Below are positions 46,860 to 59,187 of a stretch of DNA of 64,000 nt, in pieces (positions within the stretch are counted from its first letter, which is position 1; every line of letters starts with the position of its first letter). The notes under the pieces were generated by a model. The model saw only the letters and a list, made by a program, of their open reading frames with translations. It was not told the DNA's origin and did not search any database. This DNA comes from Lunularia cruciata (lineage: Eukaryota; Streptophyta; Marchantiopsida; Lunulariales; Lunulariaceae), in contig OX419758.1 in NCBI GenBank assembly GCA_948567375.1, positions 44,035,473 to 44,099,472 of the forward strand. The letters are read 5' to 3'. The position numbers and the translations under genes are program-made.

Positions 46860-48156
46860 GCACCAATTGAGATGCTCATGTGAGGCAAGTGATAACATTG
46901 ATAATAATAATAGTCAAGAGACACAAGCTTCCTCTATCTCTTTGTTAACCATTCTAGGGATCACAATCAAGTCATGGGAGTGGTTAGCATCTAAGGCGGG
47001 TTGAATCTTGGGGTAATTTGAGACTAGTTTTCCATATCCACATCTATTCCATAGGCTACCCAATACACTCCATGATGAGACTAAATAGGCCTTTTGCCTA
47101 CCACTTTATAGTTTGGCATGCAATCCCTTGGACAAGCTAGCATGGTTCTTATTCATCTTACTCCCTTGATGGTACCTTTGTTATGCTAGAGGAGGATGTG
47201 TAGAGCATAGAGAGATGGCTATTAGATTTTGTCAATTTTGAGTGGAGGATTGGTTGCCTTAGAGGAGAAGTCAGTTAGGAGATATATTCTACCATAAGAT
47301 ACCATAGAGTCCACTCGGTTACAACAATGTAGGACATTAGGTCAAGCAGAAGAGTTTAGTAGAGCAACACAAGCTCTACACCCTTTGTCTATAGATAGTC
47401 CTATTGATGAGATTATCTCTTCTCTATACTCATTATATCCTATGGCAAGAAAGGGAGTACCATTAGAGATCTTAGATTATCAGCCTTGAAACTTTTATAT
47501 CTTGATAGGTCACTTTTTGCACAAGCATTGTACAATGATCCTCACTTCTCCTTAGGAGGCCTGTCAAGGATGGTATATGAGCATCTTAGAGATTACTTTT
47601 AGGAAGATGATCTTTCTAGTGGATTTACCGAGCTAATTTAGGTAGTTATAATAGTAGCAAGGAGAGATATTCCTATACCAATAAGTTGCATGTTAGACTC
47701 TAATCAAATTCTTGCAATGAAGAAGTGCACAAGGGGCATAAGACTAGTTGCTATTAGAGAGATCTTTTTGTGCTTGGTTAGCCATACCATTGTCCTTTAA
47801 TATTGATCTCACTCCGAGAGCACCTCAATCCACATCACTTTGGAGTATCTACCCTTGGAGGTTGCAAGGCTATTTTCCTAGGCATCAAGGCAATCTTAGA
47901 TATCTATCCGGAGGAGGTTGTCCTACATGTGAAAATTGAGAATGCTTTTAATAATGTCTCTCAAGCATCCATCTTTAGAGAGCTTAGGGAGGTTGGTGGA
48001 TCCTTTGCAAGTCTCATTCCTTTAATGTGGTTGTTTTATAGCTCGCTTGCTTCGCTTTACTACTAGCATGGATGGTCACAAGAGAGAGTCACCGTCTTGG
48101 AATCAATGGTTGATATATGATAGGGAGATCCTTAAGGAGGACCTTTGTTTGCCATG
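46860..48156 (+). mobile_element. Non-LTR retroelement F, reverse transcriptase part (left piece)
   Basis: Translated pieces in order: RLSALKLLYLDRSLFAQALY, ARRDIPIPISCMLDSNQI, KKCTRGIRLVAIREIFL, then GGCKAIFLGIKAILDIYPEE, VVLHVKIENAFNNVSQASIF, RELREVGG and finally GDP.GGPLFAM. These follow the order of a non-LTR reverse transcriptase: fingers, motif A (normally a catalytic Asp before xxAFN, altered here) and motif B. Stops and frameshifts show it is dead. It is cut at 48156 by element E and resumes at 51189. The left boundary is approximate. Confidence 0.75.
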
Positions 48157-48564
48157 TGTAACAATATGGAGTTTAGCAACAAAGTTAGTCGGACTTATGA
48201 AGTAGCACATAAGACAAATTAACTTAGAATATTCGGGAAGTATCTAGGAAGCTTCTTGGGAAGCATCCCGGCTGACTTAGCTTGCACCGCAAGTAAGTAG
48301 CTTCTAGAAGAAAGCTTCTAAAAGCTTCCAACTAGCTAAGCTTGCACATCAAGTAGACAGCTTCTAGAAGGAAGCTTCTTGAGAAGCTTCCTAGTTAACT
48401 TGGCTTGCACTTTAAGAAACTGGCTTGAAGAAGCTTCTCAAGGGCCTTGTATGCTACCTATAAATACCAAAGCCAAAGCTCATGCTACGCATTTGGAGTT
48501 TTCTCTCATTCAAGTGTCCCAATGTGAGTTTCCATTCTCCTATTTCTCTCCTTGGTCTTTTACA
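48157..48564 (+). repeat. 5' LTR of chromovirus E
   Basis: TGTAACAATATGGAGTTTAG to GGTCTTTTACA, 408 bp. It is rich in GAAGCTTC/TAGAAGC palindromic motifs repeated along its length. A CTATAAATACC sequence near 48460 is a plausible TATA box. Confidence 0.9.
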
Positions 48565-48565
48565 T

Positions 48566-48577
48566 TGGTATCAAAGC
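48566..48577 (+). promoter_or_regulatory. Primer-binding site, initiator-Met tRNA
   Basis: TGGTATCAAAGC, one base different from the usual plant element sequence TGGTATCAGAGC, placed 1 nt after the 5' LTR. Confidence 0.85.
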
Positions 48578-48580
48578 AAG

Positions 48581-49740
48581 AATGGGATGGATGAAATTAA
48601 TGGACCACCAAATCCACTTCCACCAAACCATTGGGATTTTCATGTCCAGATATTTCCCAAGCATTGCTTCACACAATTCATCACCTCACGCTTTGGGCAA
48701 GATTTTCTACATATGATCATCGTGTTTGAGGAACCCTTGATACTTCCGGTTGTCACTTATGGAGAAAGGTGGACGTGTTATATCTATGTGTTAATCAATT
48801 AGATAAATTGGGAGTAGTAGGATAGAGTAGTAGCTATGAAGGCAATATAAGACGTTATCCTTATGATGTAGCAACAAATCGAGCACCTTACTTGATTGCT
48901 GGATGAACAAGACCAACAACAATGAGAACATATAGAGAGAGCACAAGTCCGAGATGGAGAAGATCATATTCAATTTCCAAAACCTAAGGTGTTTGAGGCA
49001 AGAATCTTTTGGGCACAATGGAGAATTTTGTGTTTGATTGCAAACATTACTTCAAAGCCACCAATCTTCAAGATGAAGGGAAATAGATTCTCTTGGCTTC
49101 TAGCCAATTGGATGGTGTGGCAAAACTTTGGTGGCGATTCAGAATGGAGCGAGTTGAAAAATAGATTATTGCACCAATCTTGACATGGACGGAATTCAAG
49201 GATGCAATACTTGGTCAATTTCAAACTATAAATGCCACCTGAGCCGCACGAGATAAATTGGCAGAGTTGAAGCAGATTGGCTCCGTAAGAGGCTACATCA
49301 CACAATTTTAGAACATCATCATGCTAATTCCAAATATACAAGAAGGAGAAGTTCTGGATTGAATTGTGTGGGGATTGAAGTCACAAACCAAATTCAAGGT
49401 GACCATGCAAGAACCAAAAAACATAGAAGAAGCCATGCAATAAGCTAAGCATTTTGATTCTTTGGTTGCGACAATTTGGTCTTGACCTCGACTTACACCA
49501 AGCTTACCAATACAATATGCACAGGTAGAAGAACCATCACCAATAGAGATTGATGCTATCCAACGGAGGCCACTTGGTGCAGTAGATAGAGAAAGATTAC
49601 AACAAAATGGAGATTGTTTTTATTGTTGCCAAGTTGGACATCGTATTGCTGAATGTCCACTTAAGAATAAGCGACCTCGACAAGTTGCCCAGATGGAGTT
49701 TGTGGAACCAAATGATCAAGGAAACAAAGAATCTCAATAG
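48581..49740 (+). pseudogene. Chromovirus E gag with intact zinc knuckle
   Basis: It begins MDEINGPPNPLPPNHWDFHV and continues in broken frames to the CCHC knuckle CFYCCQVGHRIAEC (49615-49656), which keeps the exact C-x2-C-x4-H-x4-C spacing. Stops near 48800, 49180 and 49310 split gag. Confidence 0.82.
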
Positions 49741-49766
49741 GAGATTTTGAGCCATCTATTAGGAGC

Positions 49767-50384
49767 TTGATTAGTTCTAGCGAGATTAAAGGCTTGACCT
49801 CTGCAAGTTTGCTTCACTTGCAAGGTACAATATCTAATGGGGGTTGTAGGATTTTGGTTGATTGTGAAAGTTCAAAGAATCGCATGTATATGCAAGTAGC
49901 AAAGGAATTGGGTATTCCTATCAAGCCAGTGATTGGAATTAGTTTGATGATGATAGATGGTAGAAAGGGTTTTGCATTCCGCACCTCATATCATGTTACC
50001 TTCAAGATTGAGAAGGAGTATCTGGAGTGTATGAGGTTTGTAGTGGCACCTCTATATTATGATATGATTTTGGGTTTACCTTGGCTTGAACGTCATAAGG
50101 TTCAATTTGATTGGACCCGATGCCAAATTCAAGTACAACACCAAGGTAGGAATGTCCGATTAGGTTGTCTGGCACCTCTAAGTAAGACACCTTATAATAG
50201 TCAGTCCCAAGATGGGAAGTTTATTGAGAAGGTAGCCATAGAGCACACCTTGAAGGGAGTGGAGTCCCAATATGAGAAGTTTCCTAAGAAGGCAACCATG
50301 GAGCAAGCTTGGAAGAGAGATGAGTCCTTGGAAGGGAAGTTGGTTAGTAAAGCAGCCATAGAGCAAGCTTTGGAAGAAGATTAG
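49767..50384 (+). pseudogene. Chromovirus E protease with altered active site
   Basis: An uninterrupted frame of 205 codons. The aspartic protease fold is recognisable: GGCRILVDCESSKNRMYMQV, then AKELGIPIKPV, GFAFRTSYHVTFKI and MILGLPWLERHKVQFDW. The active site is normally D-S/T-G; here it reads D-C-E. The C-terminal linker holds three imperfect repeats of about 20 residues (EKVAIEHTLKG, KKATMEQAWKR, SKAAIEQALEE), also present in element B. Confidence 0.85.
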
Positions 50385-50456
50385 TTTGTATTTGCAATGT
50401 GGATCAAGCAGATTGCACAAGAACAATTGGAGGAGGGCTAAGAGCCTCATCAAGCA

Positions 50457-50723
50457 ATGGTTGATTGGATAGTTCAGGAGTTTGCAGATGTGTTTCCAGA
50501 TGATTTGCCAAAAGGATTACCCTCCAATCAAGGTATGCCCTTCAAGATCGAGTTATTTCCAAGGAGTACTCTAGTGAGTAGACCAATCTATTGGCTCTCA
50601 CCAAAGAAATTGGAGGAGTTGCGAACAACACTTACAAAGTTGTTGGAGAAGGACTTCATACAACATAGTACCTCTCCTTGGGGAGCACCGATACTATTTG
50701 TTCCAAAGGACTATGTTGCCTAA
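50457..50723 (+). pseudogene. Chromovirus E reverse transcriptase, N-terminal stub
   Basis: 88 codons: [60 protein letters not shown], then VPKDYVA and stop. The deletion joins RT directly to the sequence before the 3' polypurine tract. Confidence 0.88.
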
Positions 50724-50768
50724 AATTGCACTAAAATTGCACTATCACCAACTAGCGACGGGGGAATA

Positions 50769-51183
50769 TATAACAATATGGAGTTTAGCGACAAAGCTAG
50801 TCGGACTTACGAAGTAGCATATAAGACAAATTTGCCTAGAATATTCTAGAAGTATCTAGGAAGCTTCACGGCTAGCTTTGCTTGCACCGCAAGTAAGTAG
50901 CTTCTAGAAGGAAGCTTCTAGAAGCTTCCAACTAGCTTAGCTTGCATGTCAAGTAGGCGGCTTCTAGAAGGAAGCTTCTTGAGAAGCTTCCTAGTTAACT
51001 TGGCTTGCACTCTAAGAAATGCGGCTTGAGGAAGCTTCTTGAGAAGCTTCTCAAGGGCCTTGTATGCTACCTATAAATACCAAAGCCAAAGCTCATGCTA
51101 GGCATTTGGAGTTTTCCCTTATTCAAGTGTCCCAATGTGAGTTTTCATTCTACTATTTCTCTCCTTGGTCTTGGTCTTTTACA
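50769..51183 (+). repeat. 3' LTR of chromovirus E
   Basis: 415 bp, beginning TATAACAATATGGAGTTTAG (TG changed to TA) and ending TTTTACA. It is close to the 5' LTR by eye, including the TATAAATACC box near 51072. Confidence 0.9.
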
Positions 51184-51188
51184 TCATG

Positions 51189-52985
51189 GCTCACTTTAGA
51201 GATCTCTTGTCTACTACTTTGGCCATGCCAAGTTATGTATTTTTCTCCTTAGCAAATATTACACTCATTGTGGGCTCCATAGATCAAATTAGGCAAGCCT
51301 TTGATCACTTGACTATTGAGCTATATCTTGTAGGCTTGAGAGTCAAGGTGTTAAAGAGAAAAGCATGATCCACTTCAGGTATTCCTTCTCACCTTGAGCT
51401 TCCTGAGAGGTGTATCACATCTACAAATGGACTACGTATTCTTGGAATCCTAGTAGGATCTGAGGATTTTGTCACATGCTTCTTAGACGCTACCCTTGTA
51501 AAGGATATTCTCCATGCTGATGACCTCCCTACTAGGAGATCCACAAGTAGCATTTGGTATACTCTCCTCTAGTATTTCCCATTGACCAACTTCCCTTCTC
51601 CACACGGTTCCCTTTCCTTGACTTTCCTATCACATCAAAGAGCTTTTGATAGGAGGATTATGGGAGTCTTTGGTGATATCATTAGACTAGGACATTGAGT
51701 GTGTGACGGGGGACGGGGGATTTGGCACGCAAATAGATATCTCTACAAATCTCATGCAAAGGAGTATGTCTATTATTTATGGAGAAGATTACATCTATAG
51801 TATTTTTGGGCAGTTGTGCTTTCTCGACACCATTCTTTTCCTCCCATTTTGTTATTATTGATAGGCCAATTTTGGAGACTTACATGACCAAAGTGGAGGA
51901 GGGATATTTTTTTTCCATGTGTTATAGTAGGACAAGAGAGGATTTATCTCCACGGGCATGGTAGGACCTCACATCCTTTGCTTCACTACCTTCAATTGGA
52001 CCAAAGGTTTGTAGTCTTCCTTGATTGAGCGATAGTGTCAACACATGCTACATCTTCTCTTAGTTGACTCGTTCATTCCTTGGACCACTAGAGCACATCT
52101 TCACTCTTGCTCCAGCAAGGGTCTTGGATCCTAACTCGACCGTGCATTAGAGCATTCTAACTAGCACCACCCACTTTCTCAACAACAATGAGGTTCCACC
52201 TAGGTTTGGTCTACCCATTTGCATCTTTATTACTCACTTGTGAGTGAGGTTCTACACTAGATGCAGCAGCGGTCCATATGACATGGTGTCCTTATGGAGG
52301 ACAGAGGATAGCTACCCATGATGCCATCAGGGATATAGTGTTTGTTATGGCACGAGAGAGTGAATACCTTGCTTGAAATGAGCATTCATATTCTTTGCAA
52401 ATACAATGTGTGAGAGCATGCTTAAACTTGGTCCAAGATGATTAAGTGATATTGGTGGATATTGTGGTTAGAGACCCTATGCATGATGCAGTTTTGGAGG
52501 GAGTGATTACTCATTCTCTTGGATGAGCAGCAAGCGGAGCAACAGCTTGTAAGGTCTCCAAGTATAGGAGTATGCAGCAAGGTCATCTCTTTGTTCCTCT
52601 AGCCTTGGAGTTATATGGAGCGATGGACACAATGTTTGACACATTTTGTCAAGGAGTTCATGAGAGCTCATCATATTAGATGCTAGGAGGTACCACTCTC
52701 ACTTTCATATTTTGTAGCATACTTTAGACATCATGTGTCCATTGCTCTATAGAGAGCATTGGTTGGTGAATCCATAAGAGAGCAATCACTCTAGGTGATG
52801 TTTCTTTGGATGTTCCATTAGTTTGTAGACATTTCTACTTGCATAGCTCGGATATCTTAGGTGCAATCGGGCAGATTTCTCATATGAATACTATTGGTGC
52901 CTAGCCCCATACCTCTTTTGTCTCCCCCTAGTACGGCTTGATGGGTCTTCCTTCATGTGTTCATGCGTCTCCTTTTTCTCCTATT
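51189..52985 (+). mobile_element. Non-LTR retroelement F, right piece with endonuclease-like C-terminus and tail
   Basis: The RT resumes as AHFRDLL directly after GGPLFAM. The motif C position reads SLANITLIVG where a YADD-type box is expected, so the catalytic pair is lost. Further on, TNGLRILGILVGSEDFVTCF fits the thumb. The C-terminal part (about 52200-52500) aligns with 13840-14120 and would carry the Cys/His cluster and endonuclease-like segment. The last part, 52783-52975, is the family T sequence and is probably the 3' UTR. Confidence 0.72.
52783..52975 (+). repeat. Family T sequence within element F
   Basis: It matches copy 5 (27845-28026) along its length: GAGCAATCAC, GTGATGTTTCTTTG, GGGCAGATTTCTCATAT, GTACGGCTTGATGGGTCTTCC. 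Here it follows the endonuclease-like region of a full-length relative, which ties family T to element F. Confidence 0.75.
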
Positions 52986-53488
52986 TTGGCTGGCGAGTCA
53001 ATACTTTCACAATACATTTACTCTAGAGTTACGCTTAAATTTAGGCCTAGAAGACGCTATGCAAAGATCAAGTCTGAAAGGAGCTTTCATACTGCATGCT
53101 GATAGATGACTCTTCATTCAGGATCAATTGTGAGGTAAGGCTCGGTATCATGTGAACTGGACCCAGACTTGCAATCCGGTATTTGGTTTTATCGTGAAAC
53201 GATGCTGTCTCGGAGAAATTTACGTGGCCAGTCATAAAAATAAGTTTATATGATTTATGTCGATGAATATCAGAGGACACTAGGGTATACTACCGAGATG
53301 TAGCTAGAAGCAACTGCGCGTACGTGTGTGTCAATGTCGTTTCTGAAGCAATCACGTTACAGTACACACGCACTCTTACTGCGAGCCTACCCTAGCAAAG
53401 GCCTGTTGACCAGTTGCAACTCTCTGTACTGTTGGATTGAACAGTCTAGTTGGCGACCATTCAACTTTATTGAAGTGCTCCCTAAATT

Positions 53489-53538
53489 AAGGGGAGATAC
53501 AACCTAAATTAAGCGGAGTCCAGGGTGTATCTCCCCTT
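53489..53538. repeat. 13-bp inverted repeat with 24-nt loop
   Basis: AAGGGGAGATACA (53489-53501) pairs perfectly with TGTATCTCCCCTT (53526-53538). CCTAAATTAAGGGG is also directly repeated nearby as CCTAAATTAAGCGG. Confidence 0.8.
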
Positions 53539-53685
53539 ATCCACCACATGCAGTTGGAGCTACCAAGATGATTTCTCACGAGGAAGAGTAGGGTGGGAAT
53601 CGACGAGACTAGTCCAGAACTATTTAGACCCGCCAGATACACAGCAGCTGGAGTTGCATTGACACCATCATTAGCTAGTATTACT

Positions 53686-53740
53686 CGAATCGAAAAAGGC
53701 TACCGCGTAGAGAACACTTAGGATGGGAAGACCCCATCAA
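53686..53740 (-). repeat. Family T repeat, copy 7, 55-bp truncated copy with target duplication
   Basis: On the minus strand it reads TTGATGGGGTCTTCCCATCC then CTCTACGCGGTAGCC. Flanking repeats GCTAGTATTACT (53674-53685) and GCTAGTCTTACT (53741-53752) differ at one of 12 bases. Confidence 0.78.
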
Positions 53741-54684
53741 GCTAGTCTTACTAGGAAACCTGGTTTCGTGGATGACTGAAACAGTTCGAAATACAAACCC
53801 TTTGAGGACTTGATAAAGACCCTCTCACCACCCATAATCATTGTGTGTGCATTAACACAACCATCAGATGAGGAAGAAATGAAGCCTGGAGTAACATCAC
53901 AATTGAGGTAGCAAACCTGGGTGTTCATGAATGCATGAGATGGGTTAGGAGATATAACATGGTGAAATCAGAACTTGGGTGTCCAATATGCATCACGGAA
54001 AGGGAGGCTCGAAGCTTCCCACAGGAGGCAGTACCATACAAGTAGCCTAATCACTAGCAATGATACAAAGTGATCTCAACACTTTTCTGTCATCTTGCTA
54101 GGAGTCCTCACAACCGTTGCCAAAGCGGACTTTGCTTTCCTCCTCATCCTCTCTAGGAGTACTCTTGGTAAGTCACCATCCAGAGACGACCTTTTGTTCG
54201 ATGTTTGTCTTGGCTAATCAGATGATGGATATCTCGCACCAGTCATGTTTGGAATCTCTTTTCTTCCTCTTCTTCTTCTCCAGGTCGAGAACTGTCTTGC
54301 TCCGATGTCCGCGTGTAAGTTTAGTTTACCCTCAATGATGAGCTCTGCTCCACTTTGACTTAAAGATTGTATGTGGCAAATAGTCCTTGACTTTTCAAAT
54401 GCTCCGAACAGCCCCACCATCTCAGAAAGGTATCATCAACATGCAAATCACCTCCCAACCTCGTCCCATTCACGCTGCTTCTGTTAATATTTTCGTCCAG
54501 AAATATGCAAACTGATTCTGCCTTGAACAAGCTTTATCAGGAGGGGCAGTGACTCTGAAGGCTGTGACAATCTAATTACCCTCTAGATCACTCTTCTCCA
54601 GAGATATCCCTGGAATATCATCAATATACAGAAACTAAGGCTTAGCATCCTCAGCCTGCAATTTTGGACTATGAAGTAACCCCT

Positions 54685-54686
<2 letters not shown>

Positions 54687-54732
<46 letters not shown>
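54687..54732. repeat. (TC)n microsatellite, 46 bp
   Basis: A pure TC dinucleotide run. Confidence 0.97.
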
Positions 54733-54735
<3 letters not shown>

Positions 54736-57700
54736 GGATGGTACCTCCGGATCTCCTGAGAATTACTGTGCACCGTGCAATAGCAGTAGTAGCAGTAGCA
54801 CAACCCTAACAAACCAACCCTCCAACCCCCGCCCAGCCCAACAGTGAACAAGTTAACTCACTTCAGTGATCATTCTACATTTGATGCTTGCAGACACTGC
54901 TGAGACTTAATCCAGCCACAAGACGCACCTCAAAGCACTAAGTATACCTGATCACCAAAAGGTAATTTACAAACCATATACATCCTGGATGCTTATTTCT
55001 ATTCACCAAATCAATTTCCGACGGTATCAGACCCGGCGGCAGCGCAGCTCTTGCTTTGGTACTTCTTTCCCCTCAATACTCGATGCACTTTAGGTTTACC
55101 TCTAGCATACGTGCACAAAGTTCCATGTCTTCCGTCATTCATTCTTTCTTTGCTTTATTGAAACAGGTGATGAAAATTAGAGTCAGACTTCCAGCAATTG
55201 CATCTGGAGCATAATAACTTATCTCTCCTGGAAAGGATCCCTTGGACTTTTCGACTGTATATAAGGATCCTTACTACCAATACTTCTCCACGTGTCACAA
55301 GGTTCGCGGCGTGGCGCATCGTGCTGTTCCACTGTTTAACTCTGAAAGTCACGACAAAAGACAAGTCAAACTTACTAAGAACTCACTGTACCCACCACAA
55401 AGAGCATCGTACAACTCTCAAATCCCAAGCGAAATTGCCTCCATCTTTGGAGAATCCCTCTAACTGGGGAAAGCTACAGAACTCATCTTGTGGTGCTCCA
55501 GCGATCGACCTTAAAACAAAACCCCTCCGACCCCGGCTCTCTGTGCAGCAGAAGCAGCTTGTAACGCAAGCGAACAAAAATATCAGCCAAGCAGCATACA
55601 GAAGCCCATTACATCCTCTCTTTGCTGGTCACGGCGATGATTCCCTACGGTATTGCAAATCACGAGGAAGACTCTTCAATATCTGTTTTCACAATCTTCC
55701 TCTGCACCGCCACCGATTCATTCCTTTAGCTCACGAAATTTTCTTGGTTCGCTCTCCATTCGCGAAATCTTACGTAGGCGCCAACTTGACGTGGCAATTT
55801 TTTGTACTCGCGGATGTCAATCCCGTGCCGATGTGCTGGCGTCTAGGATGGGACGTCGTAGCGCCGTCTTTATGAATGTCGAGCCCAACTTCTCCAAAAG
55901 TAGTTTCTGTAATTTAGCTCTTCGACTTTACTTTTCATGGCTACTAATAAACGTTTCAATAACAATCTCAAGATGATAAGGAGTTCTCCTCAATCATCTA
56001 GAATCTGTATTTAATGACCACCAAGAACAACCAACTCAAAAGTAGAACATAACTTTTACCACAATTTAATGTGCAGATATGTTTCACTGGGAGAATTTCT
56101 CGTTCTGTCCACTTCCTTTGCTGTGAGCCCTCAGCATGAAATTACTAATGACTTTAGAGAAGAAAGAGAAGGTCAGATCCATACACATGGACTTGGATCA
56201 ACTCCACACGTCTACTCGGCTGAAAATGATGGCACAAAAAGTGAGTGTTTCTTTTCCTTACATGTTACAGTGGCAGTGGTCTCTGAGTCCAATGAATTAA
56301 TCACTTCTAGAGAATGAACAAAACGTACGAAAATGCTACCACTTTCTACTTGGAAAATGCCTTTCTACGTCCAATGGAAGGTCTCCAATATATCTTGAGG
56401 ACACAAGTCTCCGTTACGTCTAAAAGGTCGAAAGAGAGAGTGAAAGGAGACTACATAATAAAAAGAGGAGTGATTAAAATTAATTGACGGACCGACCAGA
56501 TTAAAAATTCAAACATAATCATAATAAATAATATTAAATTAGTTGACCGACTTGACGAACACAGCATACGATAGTCGCCGGTCAGCAACTCAGCTGCCGG
56601 TGAGCTATTTGGCCGCCGGAAGTGCGAACGTTAAGGATCCCCGTGATTATGGTGAAGGATCCCCGTGATCCCCAGTGCAAATTATCTTCTTTTGATTTAG
56701 TTAGGAAACTTCAATTAAAAAGGACAAATATAAACCAAGGGACTGATTCTATTACTTTAACAGAATCTAGAAATAAAAGATTGTATTTGAGCTAAAATAT
56801 TTACACAAAATGAAGTGTACAGTAAACTCTTATTACCATAACCTAATTGGCAACATACTATAAGAGAAATAAAACAATAGTGAGGACAAGCCTTTATCTA
56901 TTCAAAAAATATGTTGTGAATTTAGCAAAGAAGATCAGCCATTCACAGATATGGTAAGTTATAAAAATAATCTAAAATATTTCAGTTTCTCTTGATGACA
57001 TGAACAAGAAGGGATTTGACAACTATTACCATCGTCTTGTTTATGGGACGCACGAACAGTGACATTCAGTGAAGAGAATACCACATCCATTGTCATTATT
57101 GAACATAACTACATTTCTTCATGTTCTGCTCTCTTACCCTAAAACTTAATTCCTGACCCAAATATTCGTCATGCGAGGCAGTAACTCAATCACCCAACCA
57201 GGAACAAGTAAGTACACGTAGCTGGACTTTCAGTACCAGACGGCCTACACTTCATATAGAGGCAGATAAACTAGTACCCGGTCCAGCATGAGGAGAACTT
57301 CAAAGCATAATATGGCCCCCAACTAGGTTTCTGAGTGCATACTGGGGATTCGACAAGGTGTATTGATTCCTCTGAGAAACTCACCGAAAAAAGTGTGCAT
57401 GCTACCGAGCCCCACAGAGGGTCAGAGTCTCGCTCGGTTTCCAGTCACTGTGAATAATGAGGTAACCACACCTCATGAACCATCAATGATAAACTTCTTA
57501 GCACTCACGTATGATTCGATGCTTTGGCTTTGTTCCGCACTTAGTGTGGATATCACGGTTGTCGTTCTGAAAAAGTTACCATTCCTCGGGCCCTGAAGAT
57601 CCGCATGTATTGCGCGTCTTCAGGGAGGATGTATTGCGGCCACCAAAGAAGGGACTGCTGATTCGATTTTGTGATAGAGAAGGAGAGCAACTACTGCTGT

Positions 57701-59187
57701 TTTGGTATCTACTGTAGGGACCAGTATTATCGTGTATCGCTCGTGCTGACAGGAAGGCCATTTCCGTCGAAACCAAGGTAACTCTTGCAATTTTTAACCG
57801 ACTTGCCATCCAACTAGTTCGTCAGTGAGCCAAGAATCGCATGTCACTGGGATTGTTACGTCATATACCATTCGCCTGCACGGGTGTTTCTTGTGTCTTG
57901 ACCTGGAATTACGTGTGGATGGGACTAAACGACCGACCTGCTGTGGGTGGAGTTTAGTAGAGGTGACACTCAAGGAACTCAAAACGGGACTTCCTGCAAA
58001 TCCTCGTTGATGTCATGGAACAGCTGTCTTAGACATGGAAATCCAAGACAGCTTCACACATCCAACAAATCCCAATCAGAGAAAGTGGACGAATGAGAGT
58101 TCAATAATTGGCAGGACCTCCCACAAGATCAATGTGATCTTGGTTCGAAGAAGTAAATGATTTGAAATTTCACCCAGGCAACAACCAATAATTTCATTCT
58201 ACTGAACCACTGGAACGTCCTACGGATTGCCAGTGATCTCTTTGAGGACGATAAGACCTGAGAGACGGATAGAGCATCTCCCAACTGATCTCTCTAAAGG
58301 AGATGAAAAGCCGCAAACAGACAACCCCAGGAAGAAATAAAACCAAGAACAAAGATCATCACAAAACTCTGACAGGAGAACTCAATCTAGAAAGGTACTC
58401 GTACAGGTTACGTATTGTTGCATATATTTGGATGTAAACATTTTGCTTATGGATCTAGTTGTGAGTTAAGAAGAAAGGGAAGTCCAGATCACAAGAACAT
58501 AACGCATGCAAAACCTGGCAGGAACAATGCCGAGCTTGCTATGTTATGACCATTTGCTGCTAGCCCTCACACCTTATCAACCTTTACCTGCACAGGTACA
58601 TAGTTTCTACTTGATAGATAACTTCTTTACAACTTCCGAGAAGAAAAAATGACCGAAATCAGACCGTAGACAAGTATGACCCTAACTGAGACCATGTTGT
58701 TGAACATTCTTTGAGGTAGCCATAAGGCCCCAACAATTCTGAGAGCGAGCATTTTTACATGATATAGCAAAGACTGCGTTCGGTGAGGACAGAAATCTAC
58801 TGATCTACAAGTTGGATGTGAGTACACCAGCCCGACGGTGGCGTGTCATGATGAGTGCACTGTTGGAACCAAACACTCTACCACGTGTGTCATCATTCCC
58901 GTATCAGTGGCACTTGTTGAAGGATAAAATACAAGGAGAGGTACGATCTTGATCTGTGTGTTTAACCACCACACACGTATCGGCTGCAGGCTGCATTGTT
59001 TCGAGGAACCAAGGATGCGGATGGTACATCTGCAGAAGGAATCCAACACAATAGGCACAACATACCCTTTACTTTCAGGGATTGATCTAAGCCTGGCGAT
59101 GGAACGAACAGTCCGGACCTCAAGTTTTGTTATTAATCGCGAAATGCCTCCGGCCCGTATACCGAAGGTTTTGCTTGCTGATAAACA
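54733..59187. other. No gene recognised left of the HECT gene
   Basis: The longest frame is 55198-55875 (+, 225 codons), with no recognisable domain and unusual composition (rich in Leu, His, Arg, Ser). Frames at 57363-58010 and 58949-59191 are short and anonymous. The part nearest 59187 includes the 3' UTR region of the minus-strand HECT gene. Confidence 0.35.

Larger units (their letters stand above)
48157..51183 (+). mobile_element. Chromovirus E, internally deleted (non-autonomous)
   Basis: LTRs are at 48157-48564 and 50769-51183, flanked by CCATG (48152-48156) and TCATG (51184-51188), which agree at four of five bases. The primer-binding site TGGTATCAAAGC is at 48566-48577, and a polypurine-like GACGGGGGAATA precedes the 3' LTR. 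It encodes gag, zinc knuckle, protease and the RT start; then RT is cut after ILFVPKD, and the rest of RT, RNase H, integrase and chromodomain are missing. It splits element F. Confidence 0.92.
52986..54686. other. No supported gene; repeats only
   Basis: Minus-strand open pieces at 53737-53928, 54214-54420 and near 54500-54590 (FRVTAPPDKACSRQNQFAYF) could be exons of an unrecognised gene, but no consistent chain or family emerged. Confidence 0.3.

Noticed and set aside
55198-55875. 225-codon plus-strand frame as a gene
   Set aside because: No recognisable domain, odd composition, no splice or promoter support; overlapping frames on both strands are equally open.
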